Of a stretch of 64,000 nucleotides of DNA, positions 51,160 through 60,897 are shown piece after piece. The notes under the pieces were generated by a model. The model was not told the DNA's origin, made no database searches, and was given only the letters and a program-made list of their open reading frames with translations. A program made the translations under genes and the position numbers. The stretch comes from JAJRPT01 sp965661945 (GTDB taxonomy: Bacteria; Bacteroidota; Ignavibacteria; Kapaibacteriales; UBA2268): positions 868,001 to 932,000 of the forward strand of contig CBFIFP010000001.1 in NCBI GenBank assembly GCA_965661945.1. The letters are read 5' to 3'. Position 1 is the stretch's first letter. Each line of letters begins with the position of its first letter.

Positions 51160-53508
51160 TTAACCCCCATATTTTATACTGATGAATGGAGTTCTTGGTC
51201 TTAGAGGTCCATAAATATATGATGCGTCTCTTTCTATTCCTCTGTCAAAATCAATTTGATAACTATTTAAAATGTTTTGCATACCTATTGATAAAGTGAA
51301 ATTATTGTTATCAGTATAAAAAATATAAGATAGCTTGAAGTTTAATTCAAAAAAGCTTTTGGTCTTTTTTATTTCAATAAACTCTTTTTCTATATCCACT
51401 ATGTGAGGAACTAATATATTGCCAGTGTAAACTGAACTTAAAGTAGTGGTTAATTTATCTGTAAAATTATAATTAACATTAAAATACCCATAGTTGTTAG
51501 GAGTACGTAGTATATTTGAAACAAGAACTAAACTGTCTTCGTTTCCAAATTCACTCTCCCATAGTACTTCATCTTCTTTATATAATGCTCTTTGGAGAGT
51601 AAATCCTGCTGTAAAGAATAAATTATTTGAATAAGCAATACTTGTTTCCAAATTTGTTCCAAAAACTCTGCTTCCAGCACTATTTCGTTTATTCATGATT
51701 GAAACGCCGCTTTCAATTTCTTGAGGATCTGAAATTATAAAAGCGTTTTTTAAATCGGTATAAAAACCATCAATTACAATATTAAGTTGTAAGTCGTTAA
51801 TAAAGAATGTCTTATCAACTGAGATAGTGTAATTATCTGAATACTCTGGTGTTAAATCGTTGCTTATATTGATAAACCTAACAGAACCTCCTACTGTTTG
51901 GATATGCAAATCTTCATCGAATGCTTGAGGCGCTCTGAAACCTTGAGCATAACTTGTTCTGAATTTTAAATCTCTGTCATAAGAATACATAATAGATACT
52001 CTTGGAACGATAATATCAAATTTACGATTATTTTCAAATTCATCAATATCCAAGTTATAATTACCATCTAAGATTATGTGTTCGTAACGTAATCCACCCA
52101 AAAGAGTAAATTTTTCATTTATTTCGTATTGAACTTGAAGGTAATTGCCTAAGTTTGTAACATTTTGTTCTATAATCCTATTATACCCTAACATTCTGTC
52201 TTGTATTGAATTATGATTAAGTTCCAAGCCATAAACAAAAGTAAATTCATCAATATTAGTGGAAATTTGGGTTCCTAAAACTACCACAAAATCATCGGAA
52301 TTACCATACGCATTTTGTGAAAGAATATCATCTTCATCAATTTGAGGAGTGTTAATAATTCTTCCTCCTGCTCCATAATAGCTATTTCTTTTGGTTTTCT
52401 GAAGACTATTATAAACGCTGTAAGTAGTCTTTAGAGTTGGCAAGAATTCTTCGTAGGATATATTAGTAGAGATTATATTATGTTTTAAAAATTCAGCGAT
52501 GTCAGCTTGGTGTGGCTGCAGGTTAAATTTATTTCCACCTCTGCGCTCTTCGTTTATTGAAATTAAATTAAAGCTTAGTTTTGAGTTTTCATTGGTTTTA
52601 TAAAAAGCATCAAATCCAAAACTTGTGTTATCTATCTCAACTAATTGGGAAAAACCATCAGAATTTGCATCCCAGTTTTCTCTATTTCTTCTAGACCCAA
52701 AAATACTTAATCCACTTTTTAAGTTATTATCAACTAAATTAGCATTGAAATTTAGAGTGTTATCAAGTTTCTCAAAATTAGTAATGCTTGTGTTATTTGA
52801 GATTTCGTAATTATTAGAGGTTGGTTCTTTGGTAATTACATTAATAATACCTCCTATAGCATTTCCACCATACATCAAGGAGCCAGCACCTTTTACAACT
52901 TCAACCCTTTCAATCATGTTTGCGGGTATCATTTCTAATCCATAGATACCTGTTAGAGCGCTGTAGATTGGGCGACTATTGATTAAGATTTGTGAATACT
53001 GACCATCAAGTCCGTTCATTCTAACTTGGTTAAAACCACAGTTACCGCAATTGGTCTCCATTCTTAAACCTGGTGAAAAACTTAACCCCTCAGACATGGA
53101 AACTGCTTGAACACTTTCATATAATTTACTAGTAACATTATTAGTTTTAATTGGACTTTCATAAATTGGTATTTTTGTTCTTGTTGCTGTTACAACTACG
53201 TCTTCTCTTTGTAACATATCTTCTTGCATTTTAATTTCAAGTGTAACAAAATCATTTATATTTTTAATTATAATTGTTTCTTTAAAACCCATAAAACCAA
53301 CATAACTAACTTTTAACTCATAGGAACCAACTGGTATATCTGAAAATGTAAATTCTCCCAGTTCATTTGTTGAAACTAGTTTTTTTAATTCATCAATAAA
53401 TACATTTGCTCTAATTAATGGCTCATTTTTGTGTTTTACAACTCCATTGATTTCTGCTGAATATGATTTATGACTAAAAATAATTATAATAAGAAGTAAT
53501 ATTTTCAT
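51160..53508 (-). CDS. TonB-dependent receptor with carboxypeptidase-like N-domain and CGNCG plug motif
   Basis: A 782-aa receptor: signal peptide, CarboxypepD-reg-like domain (about 17-95), plug with 'RMETNCGNCGFNQVRMNGLD' and 'MYGGNAIGGIINVITKEPTS', and barrel with 'AQGFRAPQAFDEDLHIQTVG'. The double-Cys CGNCG motif and the 'QAFDEDLHI' segment mark a conserved Bacteroidota subfamily. It is divergent from a DtxR-type metal regulator with only 39 bp between them, so a metal chelate or metal-regulated substrate is likely. Confidence 0.85.
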   Translation of the reverse strand: MKILLLIIIIFSHKSYSAEINGVVKHKNEPLIRANVFIDELKKLVSTNELGEFTFSDIPVGSYELKVSYVGFMGFKETIIIKNINDFVTLEIKMQEDMLQREDVVVTATRTKIPIYESPIKTNNVTSKLYESVQAVSMSEGLSFSPGLRMETNCGNCGFNQVRMNGLDGQYSQILINSRPIYSALTGIYGLEMIPANMIERVEVVKGAGSLMYGGNAIGGIINVITKEPTSNNYEISNNTSITNFEKLDNTLNFNANLVDNNLKSGLSIFGSRRNRENWDANSDGFSQLVEIDNTSFGFDAFYKTNENSKLSFNLISINEERRGGNKFNLQPHQADIAEFLKHNIISTNISYEEFLPTLKTTYSVYNSLQKTKRNSYYGAGGRIINTPQIDEDDILSQNAYGNSDDFVVVLGTQISTNIDEFTFVYGLELNHNSIQDRMLGYNRIIEQNVTNLGNYLQVQYEINEKFTLLGGLRYEHIILDGNYNLDIDEFENNRKFDIIVPRVSIMYSYDRDLKFRTSYAQGFRAPQAFDEDLHIQTVGGSVRFINISNDLTPEYSDNYTISVDKTFFINDLQLNIVIDGFYTDLKNAFIISDPQEIESGVSIMNKRNSAGSRVFGTNLETSIAYSNNLFFTAGFTLQRALYKEDEVLWESEFGNEDSLVLVSNILRTPNNYGYFNVNYNFTDKLTTTLSSVYTGNILVPHIVDIEKEFIEIKKTKSFFELNFKLSYIFYTDNNNFTLSIGMQNILNSYQIDFDRGIERDASYIYGPLRPRTPFISIKYGG

Positions 53509-53547
53509 AATTTTGATAATTAAAAATTTAAGTTTACAAAATTAACA
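53509..53547. promoter_or_regulatory. Short divergent intergenic region with probable metal-regulated promoters
   Basis: Only 39 bp separate the receptor and the DtxR-type gene, so promoters must overlap or lie inside the coding ends. A regulator site is expected here, but I could not define an operator by eye. Confidence 0.4.
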
Positions 53548-54234
53548 ATGTTTGGTATGCAAAACAAATTAAATTTTAATAATCTAACATTAAATGAGCA
53601 AGATTATATAAAAGCTATATTTCATCTTACTTATGAAAATGATGATAATGATGTTGGGACTAACAAACTTGCCGAACAACTTTCTTTATCGCCTAGCTCG
53701 GTTAATTTAATGGTTAAGAAATTAAAAAGTAAAAGTTTAGTCAATTATGAAAAATATGGAAAGATAAGTTTAACAGAAGAATCTAGAGACTATGCTATTA
53801 GGTTGATAAGAAAACATCGGCTTTGGGAGAAGTTTTTATGTGATTATTTAGGATTTACTTGGGACGAAGTGCATTTGGTAGCAGAGCAATTAGAACATAT
53901 TGAGTCCGATAAACTTATAGATAAATTAGATGAGTTTATGGACTTTCCTAATAAAGACCCTCATGGCTCAGTAATTCCCTCTAAAACTGGTAAATATTTA
54001 TTCCAAAAATTTCTTAATTTATCAGAAATAAATATAAATAATGAAGTTACTATTATTTCAATTGATGATAGAGATGAAGAGTTATTAAAATATGCCTCTC
54101 AAATAGGGATAGAATTAAATTCAGTAATAAAAATTATAGAGAAAAGGGGTTTTGATAGTTCTATTTTAATAGAATTAAAAGGAAAAGAAATCCAAATTAC
54201 AGATAAATTTGCTAAAAGTATTTATGTGAAATAA
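53548..54234 (+). CDS. DtxR/MntR-family metal-dependent transcriptional regulator
   Basis: A 228-aa protein: winged HTH (about 15-75, 'LAEQLSLSPSSVNLMVKKLK'), a dimer/metal domain with 'RLWEKFLCDYLGFTWDEVHL' and 'EQLEHIESDKLIDKLDEF', 'DPHGSVIP', then a FeoA-like SH3 domain (about 155-228). This is the DtxR/IdeR/MntR family, which represses metal uptake genes with Fe2+ or Mn2+. Start may also be the second Met (53557). It ends with a strong bidirectional hairpin. Confidence 0.9.
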   Translation: MFGMQNKLNFNNLTLNEQDYIKAIFHLTYENDDNDVGTNKLAEQLSLSPSSVNLMVKKLKSKSLVNYEKYGKISLTEESRDYAIRLIRKHRLWEKFLCDYLGFTWDEVHLVAEQLEHIESDKLIDKLDEFMDFPNKDPHGSVIPSKTGKYLFQKFLNLSEININNEVTIISIDDRDEELLKYASQIGIELNSVIKIIEKRGFDSSILIELKGKEIQITDKFAKSIYVK

Positions 54235-54268
54235 AAAAAGCCCATATTTCACAATGGGCTTTTTTTTA
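54234..54268. terminator. Strong bidirectional terminator
   Basis: AAAAAAAGCCCAT (54234-54246), loop, ATGGGCTTTTTTTT (54254-54267). It lies between the converging DtxR regulator and the cytochrome P460-like gene. Confidence 0.9.
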
Positions 54269-54286
54269 ATATTTACAAATTTATAT

Positions 54287-54805
54287 TTAATTATTAAATA
54301 CAAACCTAAAATCATTACTTGCGCCAGCGTGACAACCAGAGCACATTGCTTGATTCCCTGCTAAAGCTATATTAGATAAATTAGGATTTCCGTTTTCTGC
54401 TGGTAACATATACCAGTACCAATTTCCATGGTCATCTCCAAATCCAGATTCTTGTTTAACCATAGCAAAAGCTACTAATAAATCACCTTTTTCACCATTT
54501 TCGTTTTTTCCATAAACGAATTTTGTTATCACATCACCTGGTTTAGCTGCACCATTTACATCTGTCATATTAGTATAAACATCTCTAAATGTGTCTTCGC
54601 CAGTTTGCGCTGTCCCATTATGAGCCGAAGCGCCCGTATTTATATTTAATTCAATAGCATTTGAAGCTGAATTAAACATCTCGGAAGTTAATATATACTC
54701 CATTTCAGTATCATTGTCATTATCATCGTCATCATCAGTACAAGAAGTAACAGTGAATAGGAAAGATAGAAAAACAATACCTAATAAGTAATTGAATCGT
54801 TTCAT
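54287..54805 (-). CDS. Cytochrome P460-like haem lipoprotein
   Basis: A 172-aa lipoprotein (LSFLFTVTSCTDDDDDNDND, an acidic spacer after the Cys). It contains 'KPGDVITKFVYGKNENGEKG', 'WYWYMLPAENGNP' and a single c-type haem site CSGCH near the C-terminus (about residue 159). This layout matches the cytochrome P460 family, which binds a Lys-crosslinked haem and can oxidise hydroxylamine or NO. The activity of this member is unknown. It stands alone. Confidence 0.75.
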   Translation of the reverse strand: MKRFNYLLGIVFLSFLFTVTSCTDDDDDNDNDTEMEYILTSEMFNSASNAIELNINTGASAHNGTAQTGEDTFRDVYTNMTDVNGAAKPGDVITKFVYGKNENGEKGDLLVAFAMVKQESGFGDDHGNWYWYMLPAENGNPNLSNIALAGNQAMCSGCHAGASNDFRFVFNN

Positions 54806-54962
54806 AAATATACTTTTATATTATTAAAAAATAAATTGCACTTGCAACTATTATTATTGACTACTATTATATTATTTTATTTTATAATGCATTTAAAATA
54901 ATTAAATAATTAAACTTTATTTATTATTCATAAAGTTAAATATAAAATAATCGAAAAAAAAA

Positions 54963-54990
54963 ACACTTCGGGATTGCTCTCCGAAGCGTT
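54963..54990 (-). terminator. Terminator of the Omp28-like gene
   Basis: Minus-strand stem CGCTTCGG / CCGAAGTG followed by about ten T, 27 bp downstream of the stop at 55018. Confidence 0.85.
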
Positions 54991-55017
54991 TTCTTAAATC
55001 TAGTAAACTAAATAAAA

Positions 55018-57561
55018 TTATTTAGTTACAACTATTGGAAACTTAGCATTATGACCTAATAAATTAGCTACGATAAAGTATTTACCATTAGCAAATTTAT
55101 TTGCATCAATACTCATATTATGTGTTCCAGGAGTTTGAACACCATTAAATAAGTTTTCAATTACATTACCATTAATATCAACTATTCTCAAGTTAAGATT
55201 TTCAGCTGTTGCTGTATTTAATTCATATTCAAAAGTTGATTGAGTAGCAACCGGGTTTGGACTTAATGACATTACAAATAATCCAGTATTTGCTAAGTAA
55301 TTATCAACTGAATTTAAGCTGCTTTCTCCTTTAAGTGCAATACTTTGACTACCAGCGTTTGATTCAATTCTCAATGTTCCGATTGAAGTAGCTTTTTCGA
55401 TAGGAGTATAAGACACAACTACCGTTAATTCAGCGCCTGCATCAATTGTTGAGTTAGAGATTTCAGAAATTGAGAAAACTCCATCAGCATCATTTGTGAT
55501 AGATACATTATCAATAACTAAAGGTGCATTTCCATTGTTAGAAATAGTTAGCTCTCTATCAACTTTAACTTCAGATTGTCCAAAGTCAATATTATTAGTA
55601 GATAATATCATAGAAGGAGCAGGTGCTTCTTCTTTCATTAACCAATCAATAACTCTCCCAAGGAAAGAACCTCTAGCGTTTGCATCAGCAATTAAGTCGA
55701 AAGTGAACCCTAATACTATTGCTTTAGAACCATTCTCATTTTTTACTTTAACACCAGCAATTGCCTCAGCTGCTGGAATATCTTGCAAGTTATAGTTTAA
55801 AAATGCAGTAGTAGTTGAATTATTTATAACTCTAAATCTATCAACCCACTCAGTGTAATAAGGGTGAGTTTGTTGGTTATATTGATTTAATGTTAATGAA
55901 GTACCAGCAAAATCTGGGTCAGATTGGTTTGCAACTACTGGAGTTGGAATCAAACTAATTGAACCATTTTGCTGTCTTTGAGAGATAGTTAAAGGAGCTG
56001 TAGGACTGAATGTTTCAATTCCAAATTGAGTTCTATAAAGAGATGGAGCATCTGGAGTTGGAGTATAACCCTGAATAGAACCAGTAGATAATAAACCTTC
56101 AACTACAGCAGCTAATAAAACTTTTTTACCATTTTCCATAGCCGCTTTAACAGCTCCAGCGTAAGGTGCAGATGCAGCTAAAGTTCCTCTTGAATTATAA
56201 TCAAGGTTAATTATTGATAACTCAAAGTCAGACATTGGGTAAGCTTCGATAATTGCATTATCAGCAGGAAGGACTACTGTTTCATTAGCTATTGCACCAA
56301 GAGCTGCAAATGATTGATCAAGAGGAACTATATTATTTCCACCACCAGCATACATTGCATTTTTAGCACTGTTTGATAATGAGAAGAAAGTCATATCAGA
56401 AGTTTTTCCGTCGTAGTCATTAGTAGATTGTACTTCAGCTCTAACTACCACTCTTGCAAATCCCATTCTGTTTGTAGTTACTAATCTTGCGTTTATTGTT
56501 GCTTCACCATTTGCAGGAACTACAACACTATTTTGAGTAAAATTAACACTCCAACCCTGAGGTAAGATTGAAGCTGCAGAATTTGTTGTCATATCAACTG
56601 TTACAGGAAAATCATTTTCATTTGTTAATGTAATAGTTTCTGTAATTGTTTGGTTGTCATCATTTTTATTGTATAATTCACCATCACCAGCAATTCCTAC
56701 TCTAGCAGTTGCAGGAATATCTTTACCAGACATTTTTGCATTAACTATTTCAAAGTTTGCTTGACTTAAATTGTGAACAGCAGCTACAACCCATACTTTT
56801 GAAAAGTCAGTTACTCTACCACTAACATTTTGAGAGAATTCATAAGTATAAGTTTCACCAGCTTTAATTTCTTGAGTTGGGAAAGGTGCATTTTCACCAT
56901 AAATACCACCTAAGAAATATCTTAAAACATTATCATGGATATAATTTGTAATTGTTCTTGGTTTATCATAGTAATAGTGTCCAACAAATTGAGGATTATT
57001 TGATAAAGCATTTTGTTGGTCCCAACCTTGACCCGAACCAGTCATACCATCTTGCATTACAAATAAGTTAAAACCGAATTGTCCGTTAGCATCAGCATCT
57101 GCTTTAACTGTTACAGTAGCATTTAGCATTCCGCTTTGATTAATTGTCCATTCTACATCAACATCAGCCCATGATTCTGCTAAAGCAGGTGTATTATAGA
57201 TTTGTTCAGTAAGTGGTCTCCAGTTTCCATCACTAGTAGAGATAAATTGGTTATTCCATCTAATTCTACTTACAGAACCATTTGGGTAACCTGTTAGCCC
57301 GATTCTTTGAGCTAAAGGAGTTTGTATATCAGATATTGCCATTGCATCGTTATTATGTATTGCAACAGGTATAAAATCTTCACCATACTCATCTAGAAGA
57401 TCTCTTAGAGATTGAGTCCCTCTTGTACACCATTGACACCATGCACCCGTATGGTCTTCTACAACTACTCTACGTTTTGCTGCATCAGCATCTTGATTTC
57501 CGATTAGAAACATCACAACTACTATTGCTGCAATTCCTAATGTTTTGTATAAATTTTGCAT
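55018..57561 (-). CDS. Omp28-like thioredoxin-fold protein with T9SS sorting domain (847 aa)
   Basis: Signal peptide (1-27), then an Omp28/thioredoxin-like domain with 'VVVEDHTGAWCQWCTRGTQS' (CQWC, a CxxC redox pair near 41-44) and 'VAIHNNDAMAISDIQ...GLTGYPNGSVSRIRW'. A long middle part follows, then a DUF1573-like/ASH domain (about 650-745, 'ILSTNNIDFGQSEVKVDREL'). The C-terminus is a T9SS type A sorting domain ('LSPNPVATQSTFEYEL' ... 'KYFIVANLLGHNAKFPIVVTK'). Probably secreted and surface-attached, perhaps with redox function. Confidence 0.85.
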   Translation of the reverse strand: MQNLYKTLGIAAIVVVMFLIGNQDADAAKRRVVVEDHTGAWCQWCTRGTQSLRDLLDEYGEDFIPVAIHNNDAMAISDIQTPLAQRIGLTGYPNGSVSRIRWNNQFISTSDGNWRPLTEQIYNTPALAESWADVDVEWTINQSGMLNATVTVKADADANGQFGFNLFVMQDGMTGSGQGWDQQNALSNNPQFVGHYYYDKPRTITNYIHDNVLRYFLGGIYGENAPFPTQEIKAGETYTYEFSQNVSGRVTDFSKVWVVAAVHNLSQANFEIVNAKMSGKDIPATARVGIAGDGELYNKNDDNQTITETITLTNENDFPVTVDMTTNSAASILPQGWSVNFTQNSVVVPANGEATINARLVTTNRMGFARVVVRAEVQSTNDYDGKTSDMTFFSLSNSAKNAMYAGGGNNIVPLDQSFAALGAIANETVVLPADNAIIEAYPMSDFELSIINLDYNSRGTLAASAPYAGAVKAAMENGKKVLLAAVVEGLLSTGSIQGYTPTPDAPSLYRTQFGIETFSPTAPLTISQRQQNGSISLIPTPVVANQSDPDFAGTSLTLNQYNQQTHPYYTEWVDRFRVINNSTTTAFLNYNLQDIPAAEAIAGVKVKNENGSKAIVLGFTFDLIADANARGSFLGRVIDWLMKEEAPAPSMILSTNNIDFGQSEVKVDRELTISNNGNAPLVIDNVSITNDADGVFSISEISNSTIDAGAELTVVVSYTPIEKATSIGTLRIESNAGSQSIALKGESSLNSVDNYLANTGLFVMSLSPNPVATQSTFEYELNTATAENLNLRIVDINGNVIENLFNGVQTPGTHNMSIDANKFANGKYFIVANLLGHNAKFPIVVTK

Positions 57562-57637
57562 TTATATCACCTTTTTAATTATTATAAAAAATGTTTTAAA
57601 TTCTAATTCAATAAAAAGACAAACTAATAAAAGTTAC

Positions 57638-57790
57638 AAAAAAAAATTATTTTTGATTTTCAATATTTTAAAATTAAGAAACTATTTTACAAAAAAAAAA
57701 AAATTAACAAAAAAAAAATTATTTTTGATTTTCAATATTTTAAAATTAAGAAATTATTTTACAAAAAAAAAAAAATTAACAAAAAAAAAT
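57638..57790. repeat. 72-bp tandem repeat, about two copies
   Basis: The unit around TTATTTTTGATTTTCAATAT is found at 57647 and again 72 bp later at 57719, with long A tracts between. It lies between the DUF423 gene and the Omp28-like gene, in the likely leader of the latter. Apart from A-tract lengths the copies differ at one base (AAACTATT / AAATTATT). Confidence 0.85.
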
Positions 57791-57797
57791 TATTTTG

Positions 57798-58175
57798 TTA
57801 ATTATTTTTCTTAACACTAACTAAACTTAAAATTAACATAATCCAAGAAACTATAAAGAATAATCCACCAAAAGGTGTTATTATTGCAAATTTTGTTATG
57901 TTTGTGAAACTTAATATTATTAAAGACCCACTGAAGAGTACAATTCCAATTAGCATAAATAATAAAGATAGCTTATGATATTTATTGTCTTGATAAATTG
58001 CTCCAAGAAGTAAGATTCCCAATGAATGATAGGTCATATATTTCATTGCTGTTTCATAAGTATCTAATCTTCCATTTTCTAATAAAATATTTTCAAATGA
58101 ATGAGCTCCAAATGCACCTAACATTACGGAAATTGCCATTAAGATAGCTCCAAGAATTAGTGTTTTGTCTTTCAT
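57798..58175 (-). CDS. DUF423 (YgdD-like) membrane protein
   Basis: About 125 aa from the internal ATG (MKDKTLILGAILMAISVMLG); an upstream start at 58205 adds ten atypical residues. Four TM segments and the family motifs 'GAFGAHSF', 'TAMKYMTYHSLGILLLGA', 'FSGSLIIL' and 'ITPFGGLFFIVSW' fit DUF423. Function not known in any organism for certain. Divergent from glyA. Confidence 0.85.
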   Translation of the reverse strand: MKDKTLILGAILMAISVMLGAFGAHSFENILLENGRLDTYETAMKYMTYHSLGILLLGAIYQDNKYHKLSLLFMLIGIVLFSGSLIILSFTNITKFAIITPFGGLFFIVSWIMLILSLVSVKKNN

Positions 58176-58340
58176 CAGATTTTTTTTGGAAAAGTTATAC
58201 ATCAACTAAACAATAAAGAAGTATGAATATAAATTTTATTTTGATGTTTTTTGCAAATATTATTGAAATTTGAGTTAAAATCATTAAATTTAGAATTTTA
58301 TTTTGAAAATTTTAAAAATTATATTTCAAAAAAGGTTAAA

Positions 58341-59639
58341 ATGTACGATTTAATTAAAAATTCAGACAAAGAGTTGTACGATGCTTTGATAGGTGAAAAT
58401 AATAGACAACATCAAAAAATTGAATTAATTGCATCCGAGAATTTTGCTTCACCAGAAGTTATGGAAGCAACAGGTTCTGTATTAACTAATAAGTATGCAG
58501 AAGGGTATCCAGGGAAAAGATATTATGGAGGTTGCGAATGGGTAGATGTTGCAGAAGATTTAGCTCGAGATAGATTAAAGGAATTGTTTGGAGCGGAGTA
58601 TGTGAATGTCCAGCCACACAGTGGGGCATCTGCTAATATTGCGATTTATTTTTCGTTTATTAATTATGGCGATAAGGTAATGGGTTTGAGCTTAGACCAT
58701 GGTGGACATTTAACTCATGGTTCTATGGTTAATTTTTCTGGGAAATTTTTTAATTTCACTCCTTATTACTTAAATAAGGAAACTGAACTTATTGATTATA
58801 ACGAAGTAGAAGACCTCGCTAAAAAGAATAAACCAAAGCTAATAACTGTTGGCGCTTCCGCATATTCAAGAGAAATTGATTATGCCGCTTTTAGACAAAT
58901 TGCTGATAAGGTTGGAGCATTTTTATTTGCTGATATTGCTCATCCTGCAGGATTGATTGCTAAGGGACATTTACAAAGTCCGGTTCCTTATTGCGATGTA
59001 GTTGCTTCGACTACTCATAAAACTATGAGAGGTCCTCGTGGTGGAATGATTATGATAGGTAAGGATTTTGATAATCCAAATGGAATTGTAGCTCCAAAAT
59101 CTGGCAGAGTTAAAAAAATGGGTGAGATTATTGATTCCTGGGTTATGCCTGGAATGCAAGGTGGTCCTTTAATGCATGTTATAGCAGCTAAAGCAGTTGC
59201 TTTCAAGGAAGCACTTTCTGAAGAATTTGGGTTATATACTACTCAAGTAATAAAAAATGCTAAAACAATGGCTCAAGAGTTAGTAGATAAAGATTATAAA
59301 GTTATCTCGGGCGGAACTGATAATCACTCGATGCTCGTAGATTTAAGGAATAAGAATTTAACTGGAAGGGACGCTGAAATTGCTTTAGATAAAGCGGGTA
59401 TTACTTGTAATAAGAATGCTGTTCCTTATGACACTCAACCACCACTAATAACTTCAGGAATCAGACTTGGAACTCCAGCGATGACTACTCGAGGAATGAA
59501 AGAAGATGATATGAAAACTATTGTTGAGTTTATTGATAAGGTAATCGAAAATCATAATAATGAAGATGTTTTAAAATCTGTGAAAAATGAAGTGAAGAAT
59601 TTTTGTTCGCCTTTTCCTTTACATCAGAAGATGAAATAA
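58341..59639 (+). CDS. glyA: Serine hydroxymethyltransferase
   Basis: A 432-aa PLP enzyme, with the start taken at MYDLIKNSDKELYDALIGEN (58341) because upstream codons are not family-like. Motifs: 'IELIASENFASPEVMEATGS', 'NKYAEGYPGKRYYGGCEW', 'VNVQPHSGASAN', and the PLP lysine in 'STTHKTMRGPRGG' (about residue 227). It converts serine and THF to glycine and methylene-THF. It links with the glycine cleavage subunit at 36.4 kb. Followed by a strong terminator. Confidence 0.95.
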   Translation: MYDLIKNSDKELYDALIGENNRQHQKIELIASENFASPEVMEATGSVLTNKYAEGYPGKRYYGGCEWVDVAEDLARDRLKELFGAEYVNVQPHSGASANIAIYFSFINYGDKVMGLSLDHGGHLTHGSMVNFSGKFFNFTPYYLNKETELIDYNEVEDLAKKNKPKLITVGASAYSREIDYAAFRQIADKVGAFLFADIAHPAGLIAKGHLQSPVPYCDVVASTTHKTMRGPRGGMIMIGKDFDNPNGIVAPKSGRVKKMGEIIDSWVMPGMQGGPLMHVIAAKAVAFKEALSEEFGLYTTQVIKNAKTMAQELVDKDYKVISGGTDNHSMLVDLRNKNLTGRDAEIALDKAGITCNKNAVPYDTQPPLITSGIRLGTPAMTTRGMKEDDMKTIVEFIDKVIENHNNEDVLKSVKNEVKNFCSPFPLHQKMK

Positions 59640-59650
59640 AAATAATTATA

Positions 59651-59679
59651 AAAACGCCTCATTTTGAGGCGTTTTTTTT
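59651..59679 (+). terminator. Rho-independent terminator of glyA
   Basis: AAAACGCCTC, loop ATTTT, GAGGCGTTTT followed by more T; perfect 10-bp stem, starting 11 bp after the stop codon. Confidence 0.95.
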
Positions 59680-60165
59680 GTTAAAATTATGTTTTTTTTA
59701 TTGCATAATACAATTATATTTTATGAAATATATTTAATATAGACAATATTTTTTAAAAATATACTCTCTAAAAATATCTCTTGGAGCAAAATAAATTATA
59801 GATATTAGTGTATAATAAAACCATTTTTTAAAACTTTTTTTTAAATAATATTGCTGTATGCAACAAATTTTTAATTTATTCTTTTATCTATTTGTTTTAT
59901 ATAAAGATATGTCGTTTTTATTGATTTTAAATAAATTAGATAAATGCTTTGCTAATTATATATTATATAATCAGTTAGAAATATTACTTACTATTTGTAA
60001 TTTATGAAATTTTGTTTATATTTTCTTAAGTTTTTGAAAAAAATTACTTTATGAAAAAAAAAATTTTTGGTATTTAATAAAAATACCCTTACATTTGTTT
60101 TATAATTTTTTACAAAGCAGCATAAAGTGGAAATCCTCCTCGGACTTCCCAAAAAAAGTAAAAAT
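59680..60165. other. AT-rich intergenic region upstream of ftsQ
   Basis: About 480 bp with no gene recognised; the coding frames through it are low-complexity or shadow ftsQ. It should hold the promoter of the ftsQAZ cluster. No clear RNA or operator seen. Confidence 0.45.
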
Positions 60166-60873
60166 ATGAAGAGAATTGGATTAATATCGTTTGTAGCGAT
60201 AGTATTGCTTACATTTGGTATTCTTGTATTCGCCTCCGGTAAAAAGGATAAAGAGGTGAAAATCAAAAATATTATTGTTAAGAATACTAAGTATCTTTTT
60301 GATTATGAGATAAAAAACATAATCAACAAGGATGTTATAGATATTAAGAAAGACAGTATTAATATTATCAAAGTCTATGCCAAAATTAACAAAAACCAAT
60401 ACATCGAAAAATCTAATCTTTATTATGACGACGAGAGTTTAGTAGTAGAGATAACTGAGAGAATGCCCATAGCGTATGTAATTCAAAACAAAGAAACAAA
60501 GTTTTTAAGTAATGATTTTAAATTACTTGATTATAGAAAAATTGGAAATTATCTTGACTTGCCTGTTTTACATCTAATTGGAAATAAATCAATATCAGAA
60601 TTAAAAAATCTTGACCAATTATTTGCTTTTCTAAATGATAGTAAGGTTAAGTTTCTTAAATCACATATATCAGAAATATTTTACAATACTACAAGTAGTG
60701 AAGTTGATTTTATATTAACAGAAAATGCTGTAAAAGTAAAGTTAGGATACTCTAATGATTGGGAAAAAAATATTAAAAAATTAGAAAATTATTGGCTCAC
60801 TATTTCATTAAGAGAACGAAATAATATTAATTCCATTGATTTAAGGTGGGACAAAAGAATTGTAATTTCTTAA
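60166..60873 (+). CDS. ftsQ: Cell division protein FtsQ
   Basis: About 235 aa from MKRIGLISFVAIVLLTFGIL (60166); a GTG start at 60127 is possible but less likely. One TM segment, then a POTRA-like part ('VKIKNIIVKNTKYLFDYEIK' with 'SNLYYDDESLVVEITERMPI') and 'LSNDFKLLDYRK', as in FtsQ/DivIB. It joins FtsB and FtsL in the divisome. Sequence is divergent, but the position before ftsA and ftsZ makes the call firm. The gap to ftsA is 24 nt. Confidence 0.88.
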   Translation: MKRIGLISFVAIVLLTFGILVFASGKKDKEVKIKNIIVKNTKYLFDYEIKNIINKDVIDIKKDSINIIKVYAKINKNQYIEKSNLYYDDESLVVEITERMPIAYVIQNKETKFLSNDFKLLDYRKIGNYLDLPVLHLIGNKSISELKNLDQLFAFLNDSKVKFLKSHISEIFYNTTSSEVDFILTENAVKVKLGYSNDWEKNIKKLENYWLTISLRERNNINSIDLRWDKRIVIS

Positions 60874-60897
60874 AGTTATAAATTCAAGAGTAAAATT

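Noticed and set aside
57545..57814. Plus-strand small protein with repeats
   Set aside because: The frame is created by the A-rich 72-bp tandem repeat and gives a Lys/Phe/Asn low-complexity product; it is antisense to the leader of a real gene.
59991..60266. Minus-strand frame upstream of ftsQ
   Set aside because: It overlaps the 5' end of ftsQ, has no family-like sequence and lacks a ribosome-binding site.
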